Positions 1 through 9,503 of a stretch of DNA of 60,000 nucleotides are shown here, piece by piece; within the stretch, counting starts at the first letter, position 1; each line of letters opens with the position of its first letter. The DNA comes from Nymphaea colorata. Lineage: Eukaryota; Streptophyta; Magnoliopsida; Nymphaeales; Nymphaeaceae. The notes beneath the pieces were generated by a model. That model was not told the DNA's origin, made no database searches, and saw nothing but the letters and a program-made list of their open reading frames with translations. A program made the position numbers and the translations under genes. The stretch spans positions 20,145,002-20,205,001 of the forward strand of contig NC_045148.1 in assembly GCF_008831285.2 (NCBI RefSeq), in the 5' to 3' direction.

Positions 1-812
1 CAGAAAAATGAAAGAAAGAAAAGTTGAACACGAAGGCTTTGTTTGGGGAGGAGAATATGAATGCCTTCAACCATGGGCCATGGCAGCATGCAGCGTCCAA
101 GATCTCTAAACAAAGGCGAAATGCTTGGCATGGGGAGAAGAATCCAACAGAGACCTATGTCAGCCACAGTTGTCCTGGATGAGGTAGCGAACCATGGTCG
201 GCATCCAGTAGGATGAAGGAGAAGGCCGGCTCTGACGAAAAGCCCCTGCTGGAGTGATCCCCTCCAAGATATATTCAGGTCAAAATAAATAAACGCATCA
301 CAATGCAGCAGAGGAACCCGAGGGTTCAAATCCAGAAAAACTTGCAAGAAGGGGGAAATGTCGTGTTCCTCGCTATCTGAATGTAGCATCACCAACGAAG
401 CCGGCTCTCATGAGGCAATGCTTCTGGCGTGCTCACAAAAAATGCAAATAAAAATGCGAGAAAGAAGTCAGTCGTTTAAAACTTAAGAAAATACGTTTTT
501 TTTTTTAAAATGCCAAAACGTTATTTTCACAATTTTTTTCATTTTAATTATTTTTTTCAAGTTTTTTTTAATGATCAAGCTGCTTGATTTTTTTATTTGT
601 TATTTGTTTACTTGTTTTTTGATGTTTATATTATTAGTTTTTTTTATTTTATTTTCCCTTAATTTTTATGATTTTTAGCTTTTTAAATGTAGTGCACCGA
701 GAAAAAAGGAAGGAAAGAAGAATTAGCGGACCCATGTTCAAGGGAACCTTTGATTTATCATAAGGAAAGGAGAATTAGTGGACCAGGGGCGACACGCCTG
801 ATCTCCGAAACC
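1..812. other. Left-edge sequence, no gene identified
   Basis: No open frame of convincing length or recognisable protein similarity on either strand. Positions 1-480 have mixed composition; 485-700 is T-rich (several runs of T). The last 8 bases (805-812, CCGAAACC) form the left target-site copy of the hAT element that follows. Joined to the sequence after 6536, this would restore the pre-insertion site, which is fairly GC-rich and might once have been exonic, but I could not assign it. Confidence 0.5.
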
Positions 813-1080
813 TAGGGCTGAACACGAGCCGAGTCGAGCCCGAGCTCGGTCAGCTCGAACTCGGCTCGACTAAATAAGACACGAGCTCGACTCGACTCGA
901 ACTCGATTATAGCTCGACTATCCTGGCTCGAACTCGACTCGATAGTCAATTGACGAGCTCGAGCTCGGCTCGATTAAGCTCGTTTACTTGCATCCATTAC
1001 TTGTTGAGCTTGAGCTCGACTACGGCTCGAATACGTGAAGCTCAACTAAGGCTCGAACTCGTGAGCTCGATTAATATTAC
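813..1080. repeat. hAT left terminal inverted repeat and CTCGA subterminal array
   Basis: After the 12-bp terminal repeat, the sequence to about 1080 is built from short variants of GAGCTCG, CTCGACTCGA and GGCTCGA on both strands. Arrays like this in hAT elements are known transposase-binding regions; that role here is inferred. A matching array sits at the other end (6340-6520). Confidence 0.8.
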
Positions 1081-1596
1081 TCATCATTTTGGAGCTCATT
1101 TAAGGCTCGATTAACATACCCTTTTGAAGAAAGTACTACATAATCTTCCATGACATAACATGTTTTTTTGAGATTCAACAAACTAGAAAAAAATGCAGGA
1201 GAAAAAAAAATGTTTGTTGCTATTAACATGTTTGTTGCCATGACATAACATAATCTTCCATGACATAATCTTCCTGCTATTAACATGTTTCTTCAGCCCT
1301 TAAGAAACAAGATAAACTCCGTACCTGCAGGAGAAAAAGGAAAATTGCTTACTGATTATTTTGGCTGATGAATTTTGCATTAGAAGCCAATCCAAGAGGA
1401 ACTTAAAACACTAAATCCGACCAACATGTTGACAAGTTGTCATCTTACAGTAGAAAACTAATACTGGAATTGCTGGAAACCTAATAATAGCAGGAATGAT
1501 CTACAGAATTAGAGATTCTCATCTAGCAGGACATGAAAGATGGTTCAAGTGCCCATTCTTTGGAAATTGAGAGTAGAAAATGCATCTATAATGATG

Positions 1597-1631
<35 letters not shown>

Positions 1632-1901
1632 AGTCTATCTAGGACAATACTAGGACAGTATGGACTCTATAACTTTATAAATAAAACAAATATGTACAAA
1701 CATCAAATATTCACTGGCAAACTTTGCCCCCATCAAATAACTCAAAGACTATCAGATATTAAAGTGTCATTCATGGAGATCTGCAAGAAAAAAAAGCTCT
1801 CGTGCATGGTTCTGCATTGGAGATGGAATACTAATATCAACTAGTTTGACTTAAAACTTTCTACGCTTTCAACAAGAAAGAATGCAACAATAATAACTCA
1901 C
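1081..1901. other. hAT interior without a recognised gene; (AT)n microsatellite
   Basis: No coding similarity seen. Holds a duplicated motif around 1140-1160 and 1243-1275 (CATAATCTTCCATGACATAA), and an uninterrupted AT dinucleotide run at about 1599-1629. This is the region where further exons of the captured TBC gene would lie, but none was found. Confidence 0.5.
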
Positions 1902-2037
1902 CCCACTGTGAACTTTCTTTAATAGCTTAACTCCACCATTAAGAAGTTTTCCATCTGAAGAGAAAAAATTATCCCATTGTTGACGTGAAAGGGCACATTT
2001 TCTCCTTCTACAAGACCAAGGAGATTTAAGCCTACCT
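1902..2037 (-). pseudogene. Captured exon of a plant TBC/RabGAP-domain protein
   Basis: A 136-bp minus-strand segment is bounded by a good acceptor (TTTGCAG just upstream, 2038-2044) and a good donor (GTGAGT, 1901-1896). It is open and reads, in part, SRQQWDNFFSSDGKL followed by NGGVKLLKKVHSG. This resembles the segment that opens the TBC domain of plant RabGAP proteins, where a QW..LF...G.L.DGGVKFLKKVRSGGVDP pattern is usual. TBC proteins switch off Rab GTPases by supplying Arg and Gln fingers; those residues lie in later exons that are not present here. The exon lies inside the hAT boundaries on the same strand as the transposase, so it was probably captured by the transposon. Identification is from memory of the family and should be confirmed by a protein search. 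Confidence 0.65.
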
Positions 2038-2614
2038 CTGCAAATTAGTTTAACCATGTAGTCAGAAATATTAGAAAAATAAGCAAATGAATAAAACCAG
2101 TACACAGAAAAAGATAGCGATGGCTTTACTGTGATTGAACAGATAAACCATTTCACTACAACAACAATACGCTAGACTCTCAAAGCAAAACCATGTTCGA
2201 TTGCCAACTAACTGGTCAGAACAACAAAGGTGCCATAGGATTTCTTACACTTCAAGCCTGCAGGTTAACATTTTTGAAACACTAAATGTACTTATAAAAT
2301 TACACAAGAATGCCTAACAAATTGCCAATTGAATGTATTATTAACAGACTAAATATAATATCATTTAAACTCGCTGTAGAAACTGTGGATAACAAACTTA
2401 TCAACAAAAAAAAATAGTGAAAGACATCAAAGAAACAAACACTAGAAAACTACAAGAGGCAACTGAAACAGACACTAGAATCACATTAGATCAAGAAAAA
2501 GAAGAAAACAAAACAACAAAAAAAAAAGCATTACCAAGAGGCAACTTGAATCATTCTAATGATATATATTCAATTAACAAATGATTTACAAAATATTTAA
2601 TGAATACAATTTAT
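2038..2614. other. hAT interior, AT-rich, no gene
   Basis: Between the captured exon and the 3' end of the transposase. A-rich on the plus strand (2400-2530). No ORF or RNA gene recognised. Confidence 0.5.
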
Positions 2615-4629
2615 TCAAAATATACTTACTTGTGTTACAACTTCATGCATTGGATCACCATCATTCTTTACCCAATTACCCAAACAAACCAAAGCTTCAA
2701 CTGTTTTTGGCACCAATGAACTACGACTATCATTAACAATTCGACCTCCTGTACTGAAAGCTTTTTCTGAAGCAACAAAAGTTATTGGAATTGACAACAA
2801 ATCACGTGCCATTTGTGAAAGAATTCGATACTTAGATTCCTTATCCTTCCACCATTGCAAAATATCGAAAGAAAAAACATCACCATTATTATCATGCTTA
2901 ATCAATCCGTCCTCCAAATATGTGTCTATCTCAGATTTGGTGACTTGAAAAGCAACATTCTCAACTTTACCTAACAAGTTAAAAAATAGATTTATTCCAC
3001 ATTGTGGGGGTGTCTCGACTCTCTCGACTTTGAATACTAGAGGAATTAGTTGATGCAGTAGAAATATTGACATCCACTTTCTTCTCTTGATTGGTAAATT
3101 CTTGAAAAGACAAATTCTGATAATGTGAGTTTCACGCATGGATCTAATATGGATGCAATAATCATTATCAAGTTACAAAATTTCCAATATTTATCAAATT
3201 TCTCCTTCATTTTCACTGCCATTGCCTTCATAAACCCACCTTCATTTTCAACTTTTTCCTGCAATATTGCTTGAACTCTCCAAATTTCAAGAAAATATAA
3301 GTTTGCTGTTGCATAAGATGACTCAGAGAATAGGGTCGACACTGAATAAAAAACTTGAAGAAAATCACATATCACTGCAATTTTTTCCCAATCCTCGGGT
3401 CCAAGCAACCATACCAAACCTGGGTCTTCCATGCTATATCTTGCAAAAGCATCTTTATATGCAAGAGCTCTTTCCAACATAAAATATGTTGAATTCCATC
3501 GAATTGGTACATCTAACACTAACTTCTTTGTCGTTGAAAGATCCAACTCTCTAGCTGCAGCTGCAAAACCATGAAGTCTTGAAGGTGACACTTTGATATA
3601 TTTAACTGCCTCTCTAATGCTAATGATTTCATCTTTAATGGCACTCAACCCATCTTGTACCATTATATTCAAAATATGTGCACAACATCGCACATGAAAA
3701 AATTTACCTCCATGATACAAGTTGATGCCGCTCTTTTCCATGTTTTCTTTTAATTTTCTGACAAGAACGTCATTTGATGAAGCGTTGTCAACTGTAATAG
3801 ATATTATTTTCTTTTTAATCTCCCACTCTGCAAGATGCTTAGCAATTACATTTGCTAAAACTAACCTAGTATGAGGTGGCTCAACTTCGGTAAAGTTGAT
3901 GATACGTTGTTGCTGGTTTGATGAAATGTGCTGTTAATGCCATATATCCAAGTTGTTGGTTTGATGTCCACATATCTGTAGTCAAAGCAATCTTCTCAAC
4001 ACCCTTAAAGACAAGAAGCAATTTCTTCTTTTCATCTTCATATAATTTTATGACATCTCTCTTAACTGTCGTTCTTGAAACTGGCACCCAATTAGGAAAA
4101 CCAAGCCTAAGAAGGAACCTAAACCAACAATTATCCACTATGGAAAAAACATGTTCTCCGGTTGCCACTAGTTTTGCAATTATCTCTCTTATTGCTTGAG
4201 CATCGATGTTGGAACCCATTTCCATAAGCTTCTTCGTGACATCTGAAGTATTCGAAGATTGAAAACTTAAAATCGTTTGCTTTTTGTTAGCAAAACGTGT
4301 CAAACATTTGTGTCTTCTCCGTAATGATGTAGAGCCTCCTCCACTTATCAAAAATAGTGTAGTGCAGTACTTACATTTTCCTTTTTTGATACCATTTATA
4401 ACAACCTCGTCAAAATCGTTCCATATTTAGAAGTCTTTGACCTTGACCTTTTTGCACCACTTATACGTACTTCATGAGCATCTATTGAAACCTCTTCATT
4501 TTCAGGGTCTTACAAATCCATAGGAGTTTCATTAGAGGAATGTACTCCAATTGGGACATCATCTGAACTCGGTCTCGAATCATATACTTGTTTGCCCTTA
4601 TTAATGCTCGAAATTCCTAAATTTGTCAT
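2615..4629 (-). pseudogene. hAT transposase (BED zinc finger, RNase H-like core, hAT dimerisation domain), broken
   Basis: Reading from the minus strand, a plausible start is ATG at 4629 (MTNLGISSINKGKQ). An in-frame stop (4510-4512) follows, then a frameshift at about 4421-4430 just before the BED zinc finger (CKYC about 4370). Next come the first catalytic block (LTTDMWTSNQQLGYMALTAHF), a second shift near 3910 with lost residues, the second catalytic Asp block (ISITVDNASSND), the CCAHILNIMVQDGL and RWNSTYFMLERA motifs, a third shift near 3110-3160, and the C-terminal dimerisation block (ITFVASEKAFSTGGRIVNDS, LGNWV) ending at 2615. Transposases of this Ac-like class cut and paste the element via its TIRs. 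The order of domains is complete but at least four disruptions make a full protein impossible. Confidence 0.9.
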
Positions 4630-6329
4630 TCTTCAAACTAATAATTTTCCCTCCTGCTCAAGTTATTCTCCTATTTGAACATGAAAAGAAACTAAATCAC
4701 TCAAAGTGACTAATGAAAGGCAATAATAAAAAGGTCTCAGTAAACATGCATACAAATGTTTTGAGAAGTTGATGATAATATAAAGAAACACATCTAGAGT
4801 CTTGGTTCCACTTCAAGCAAGATGAACTCATAAATAATTGGCTCTTCACAGAAGGGAAAACTGAATACTGCTAAATGGATGAACCAAACATAACTTTTAG
4901 AGGAGAACTTAGACATTTTTCTTTATTTTTCATTTTTTTTCATAGGGTATCTCTGAGACACTTTATGGGAACAATTTACCTGATCTGTCAGTGGTTGAGT
5001 CAGACCCAGGCGCATGAAAAAACAAAGGCTGGGCAAGGTAAGGGAACAATAAGTACAAAGAAAACTAATAGACATCACAGGAACAAACCTGCTCAATAGA
5101 TGAAAGCTGCATAAATATATCCTTCATTCCACAAAGTGCACACAAATACAATGAAATGGGAAAACTGAAAAGGATTCATCAGCAGAAGAAAGGGGCATCA
5201 AGCCCCATTGAAGTCCAATAAATAAAACACGTAACATAAACACAAACACAAATATAGAATTTAATATGCATACTACCTACACAAGGTACATATACACAGG
5301 CAGATAGACACACACATACTCACAGATTGGCTTCCAGCTAGCTTGTGATGATGGCTTAGAGGTGTCCACAAGGTTAGGATAGTCTACATCCCAGCAGAAA
5401 GCCATGTCTGTCAAACTTGGATACCAAACAGTGTATATGATAGCTTAATCACAGGTGTGGCACCCATAATATGAAGTTATTTGTCCCATTATGGTGGCAA
5501 CTTGACTCGCTCAAAGCACAAAGGCTTTTCCATAACAACGTGATGTCAAGTCTATACCAAAAGCAACTGTGCATTTGTGCATATAAATGATCAAATTGTA
5601 CAGCTTATAATTAAAGAAAATGCAAAAGAAAAAAAGTGACGTGCAAAAGAAAATGCTAAAGGGCAAAAAATGGGGAATCTTGGGCATTCAGAAGGGGCGA
5701 GGAAATCAAACATGACGCGAAGTGCCTTAAATAAGGGGCATCGGCACCATACCAGTGTATAAGGGGAAGAAAAAGAAGTCTACCAACTACCAAGGCATTG
5801 AAGAAGGAAAAGGAAAGAAGCACCGAACAGAGGAGAACAAAAAATTACATAATGACATTGTGAACAGCCTCCCACCGCCAACTTCCCAGATCTTCACAAA
5901 TGCGAGGAATCATCCACCTAGATGAGAGAACTCTCTCTATTTTCCTTGGCACCAATGCTAAAGAGCAACAGAGAGAAAGATGAGTTTTGAAGGAGGAGAA
6001 AGAGAGAGAGACAGAGACAAGAGACAGAGACAGAGAGAGATGGAGAGATGGATGGCGGAGCCATACCTGGAACTCCCTCTTTGAGTTGGATCCAACTCAC
6101 TGGAGAAGCGGAGAGCACACGCAGGGCGGCAGGAGCGCAGAGCACAGGCGGAGAAAAGAGCACAAGCAGCCTAGCAGGGCGCAGAGCACAGGCGGAGCCG
6201 CAGAGAAGAGAAGAAGTCACAGAGTCGGAGTCGACGAAGAGAGGGAGAACGAAAAGAAACCCTAATCTTTTTTTCCCGCCTGAGAACTAATCGAGCGGCT
6301 GAAGTGAGTCTGAACCGGTTTTTTTAAAA
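4630..6329. other. hAT 5' region (minus-strand sense), no gene assigned
   Basis: Upstream of the transposase on its own strand, so it should contain promoter and leader sequence. A purine-rich GAGA/GACAGA low-complexity stretch occupies about 5985-6056. GC content rises at 6060-6270. Short ORFs on both strands in this part are low-complexity and not supported as genes. Confidence 0.45.
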
Positions 6330-6528
6330 CTGGTTCATTACCTATTAATCGAGCCGAGTCGAGTTTACACGAGTTCACTCAAGTGAACTCGAACTCAACT
6401 CGATTAACTAATCGAGTCGGCTCATCAACTCGAGCTCGACTCGTTTAACCAAATAAGCAACTCAATTAACCAAACGAGTCGAGTTAAACGAGTTGAGTTC
6501 GAGTAGCTCGACTTGTTGTTCAGCCCTA
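6330..6528. repeat. hAT right subterminal CTCGA array and terminal inverted repeat
   Basis: Dense short motifs (CGAGTCGAGTT, AACTCGAACTC, GAGCTCGACTCG) mirror the left array. The outermost bases 6516-6528 are the inverted copy of 813-825 with small differences. Confidence 0.8.
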
Positions 6529-6536
6529 CCGGAACC

Positions 6537-8432
6537 TCACCAACCGTGGGTAGATCCCGGATGCCGCCGTTGCTGCGGTCGCCGGAAAATCCCTGCAAAT
6601 CCCACATTGCCATATCTATCGACGCAGATCACAGTGGAAGCCATATTCATCCACATTTTTCCTCCTCTGTTCCAATATTCAAGTAATTCTTGATGTTGTA
6701 AATCTTTTCGTTTGTATTTGCAATTGACACGAAGAATTAATGCTATAGAAATTGAGAGTAGTCTATTAATTTTATAGTTTCAGTCGTCAATGCCCATCCT
6801 CGATGCTTCTTGAACTGATAAAAGACTTGCCATTAATGTTATCCCTCTTTCTCAGCTTAAGATGGATTAAACAAATTCTACAAAACCAACCTTCCCGTTA
6901 CGATAGGAGCCATGTATTTCCCGCTTGCAACCTTAAAGAGCATTATTCACGTAAATTTTAAACTTTAAGGAGCACTGATTTGTAAAAAATTAAAATTCAA
7001 TGAAGTTTCTATTTGTAAATAAAGTAGATTTAGTAGGCTAATTGCCCACACCAGCTACAATATGGCTCCACCATTTATTAAATGAACCAAAGAGGTTGAC
7101 TCTCTGGTATATAATCTCTTGGTAGAAGTCCGAAAATCTCATTCATCTTAGTCAAGGTTGTTTGAGCTTGTAGAGATTTTTCAGAGTGTTAGGAAAGTGC
7201 CTTTTTTCATTAACATACACTAGGTCGCTCTTCATAAGCATTTGCATATAGAGCATTTTTGGTTCTTTTCCATTTAGAGTATATACAAGTGACTCATGTT
7301 GGCAGGCTTTTTTTCATCTTCTACCTTGCGGCAGGTATGCAGAGGCGGAGTTAGGAATTTTTCATTGCAGGGACCGAATAATAGTTTTAAAACTTTTATA
7401 GAGGCCAAAATATAAATTTTTTTAAAATTTTATATGGGTTAAACTAAAATTTCTACTTGAATTTCTAAAAATATGAAGGGGAGCCAGGCCCTATGTTACT
7501 GTCTTGTACATGAGTTGAGTATTTGAAGGCTTCCTCTCTATAATTTTCTAGTCTGGAAAAGAATTTCCAGTATTTTGTTTGTCTTTATCTTTTCATAAGT
7601 CCACGCATTTTCCTACTTACTGGTTAGAAGCTTGAAAACCCTTTACATGTATTGAGAAATTATGTCCGGCTGATGCGTATGATGTTAGTCTATCTTTTAA
7701 CTGCCAGTAATTTTCCACATGACTTTTTACTGCAGATGAAAACCCTCTTTTACATAATCTTCTCTTCTCTTTTCCTTAAATATATATAATTGCAATAATC
7801 ATATTTTTTTTATTGTGTATAACTGTCATATAACTGCCATTTAGTATTCAGCTGAGCCGGTTTTCTACAACCACCCTCCAAAACCAAGTTTCTACTTGGA
7901 TAACAAAGACCAGGTTTTAAAAAAAAACGAAATCTTAGTTTTTGTATTGTCATTCAAATATGCAGACCAGGTTTTCAAAAGAACAAGATTTTTACAAGGT
8001 GTCATCCAAACGGCCCTTAACATGCACCTGAGACCCATAAATACAAAGAGACGTGTATCAATGAAGGTTGAAGGTTTGACCTCGTGTTGGTTCCACCTAA
8101 GTTAGTTTAATTACGTAATGGTGCTTTATAGTTTAGTTAATTGATTGATCAGACATTAACGCCCTTAAATCTAACTTTCTTTTCAAGAATTTAAAATTAC
8201 GCCTCCATCACAAGAGGCTGAGCCAGAATCTTTGCATTGAGGAGGCCAAATTCTTGAAAGCCATATACTTGACTGTGCCACACTTGGTTGCTTCTTTGAG
8301 GTCCACAAATTATAATTGCTACTAGTAAATGTACTGATGTTGAGCACCTAGTAGTAGTGCAGCCTGCATAAGAAATCTCAGGTCATGAGCCTCCACCCAC
8401 GCTTCGGTAATTGTTTACATCTGGAAAAGGAG
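6537..8432. other. Intergenic sequence, no gene; two diverged copies of a short repeat
   Basis: Position 6537-6620 is GC-rich and may be an old exon, but no protein is recognisable. Positions 7335-7495 (starting GAGGCGGAGTTAGGAATTTT) and 8208-8260 (GAGGCTGAGCCAGAATCTTT) look like two decayed members of one dispersed repeat; the class is unknown to me. The rest is AT-rich with no long open frame. Confidence 0.4.
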
Positions 8433-8735
8433 CTAAGTTGGACTCGGCAAGGGTCTTTTTTTTAGTCCATCATCTTCAGTCAGTCGTGAAAGCAAATCCT
8501 GTGCATATTTTTGTTGGTTCAGGAACATTCCGGTGTCATCTTGATCAACTTGAATTCCTAAGGAATATTGGAGCTGCCCCATATTCTTAATTCCAAAGCA
8601 TGTTCCCAGAGTTGTCACTAATGAACTTAGTAAGGTTGGATAACTACCTGTTCAAATGAGATCAACAACATATATGAGCAGAATCATAAACTTTGCTTGA
8701 TTGTCTCCGCACAAACAAAGAGGGATCCTCCACAG
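8433..8735 (-). pseudogene. Ty1/copia reverse transcriptase relic
   Basis: The minus strand reads DPSLFVRR, then after a frameshift near 8705 DNQAKFMILLIYVVDLI, a stop, then TGSYPTLLSSLVTTLG, CFGIKNMGQLQYSLGIQVD and GMFLNQQKYAQDLLSRL. This is the conserved stretch of copia reverse transcriptase around the catalytic YVDD box and the following LGIEV and QKY..DLL motifs. The catalytic box reads YVVD, so the first catalytic Asp is lost. No LTRs that belong to it were found nearby. It is an isolated, dead fragment. Confidence 0.85.
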
Positions 8736-9384
8736 TGCTGCAAAGAATCCATATCAAAACAAGAATGTGCTTAATCATGGGAACCAATTAACTTCTGCAT
8801 GTGTGCTGCCATGGTTGCCTTTGCTATGGGATCATGCTGTCCCAATAACATGCCAATTCCTCTATTAATTATTTTGAATGGGGCATTTATTATATACTAT
8901 TTGTGTGGCATCAAAATAGGCAACAAGGCACTGGCCGTGAAATTGTGTCTAACATTACATTTCTCGGGTACAGAACACAATTAATTGCCTGATGTCATAG
9001 CCGGCACATTGAATGATATACAGCAGAAGAGTACATCTATGACCTTGTTAGTAAGTGAATTAAGGATAAAAATATGAATGGGAAACCCAATGGGCAAATT
9101 AGAGTTGGAGTTCTGAAAGGAGGCTTCTGAAAGTTGCGCGATGATCTGGTCGTCACAAATGGACGTCACAAGATTAATTAAACTTTTTGGTCCAGGCCTG
9201 AATTTCAATTGTTCAGATGCACCGTACATGGAGGATTGAAGGATGCTGAGCAGAGAACATACGAGGAAGAAACAACCAACTCAAATTTCCTTGTATATAC
9301 TGCATGCTTCCTATTTCCTCCTCCTCCATTGTTTCCCAATTGTACGCAGAAGAATTCTAGCATCAATCGCACAGTGGTGAGGCA
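8736..9384. other. No gene recognised; possible 5' region of the DUF26-like exon
   Basis: Lies directly upstream of the plus-strand exon at 9385. No clear TATA box position could be fixed. Short ORFs on either strand lack family similarity. Confidence 0.35.
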
Positions 9385-9503
9385 ATGTGGAGAAAAAGCT
9401 GCAGTCTCATTTTCTTAATTGCCTTTCTCCTTCCTCTGAGGCTAGTCAACATGGCTGAAAGCCCCACCTGGTCTTGCATCGGCAGCTCAAACTACGCGCT
9501 GAA
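9385..9503 (+). pseudogene. Truncated first exon of a secreted, DUF26-like protein
   Basis: An ATG at 9385 opens 40 codons: a basic start, a strongly hydrophobic segment (SLIFLIAFLLPLRL, residues 7-20) typical of a signal peptide, and then SPTWSCIGSSNYALN. A Cys followed closely by SNY soon after the signal peptide is how many DUF26 (Gnk2-type, cysteine-rich) receptor kinases and secretory proteins begin. The frame is then cut by the LTR that begins at 9504. Two other DUF26-family loci lie in this window (18788-19495 and 59267-59906), which supports the reading, but the fragment is too short for certainty. No continuation was found on the other side of the LTR. Confidence 0.45.

Larger units (their letters stand above)
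813..6528 (-). mobile_element. hAT-superfamily DNA transposon, complete ends, inactive transposase
   Basis: The element is 5716 bp. The left end starts TAGGGCTGAACA and the right end is its reverse complement (TGTTCAGCCCTA would be exact; the sequence reads TTGTTCAGCCCTA), giving an inverted repeat of about 12 bp that then continues imperfectly. It is flanked by CCGAAACC (805-812) and CCGGAACC (6529-6536), an 8-bp target duplication with one mismatch, as expected for hAT. Both subterminal regions carry many copies of CTCGA/GAGCTCG motifs. The transposase lies on the minus strand in the middle (2615-4629) and is broken. A host-like exon (1902-2037) lies between the transposase and the left end. 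TIRs, duplication length and protein all agree, so the assignment is firm; activity is not expected from this copy. Confidence 0.92.

Noticed and set aside
314-335. tRNA-like T-arm (GGTTCAAATCC)
   Set aside because: No matching acceptor, D or anticodon arms around it; it is part of a simple hairpin.
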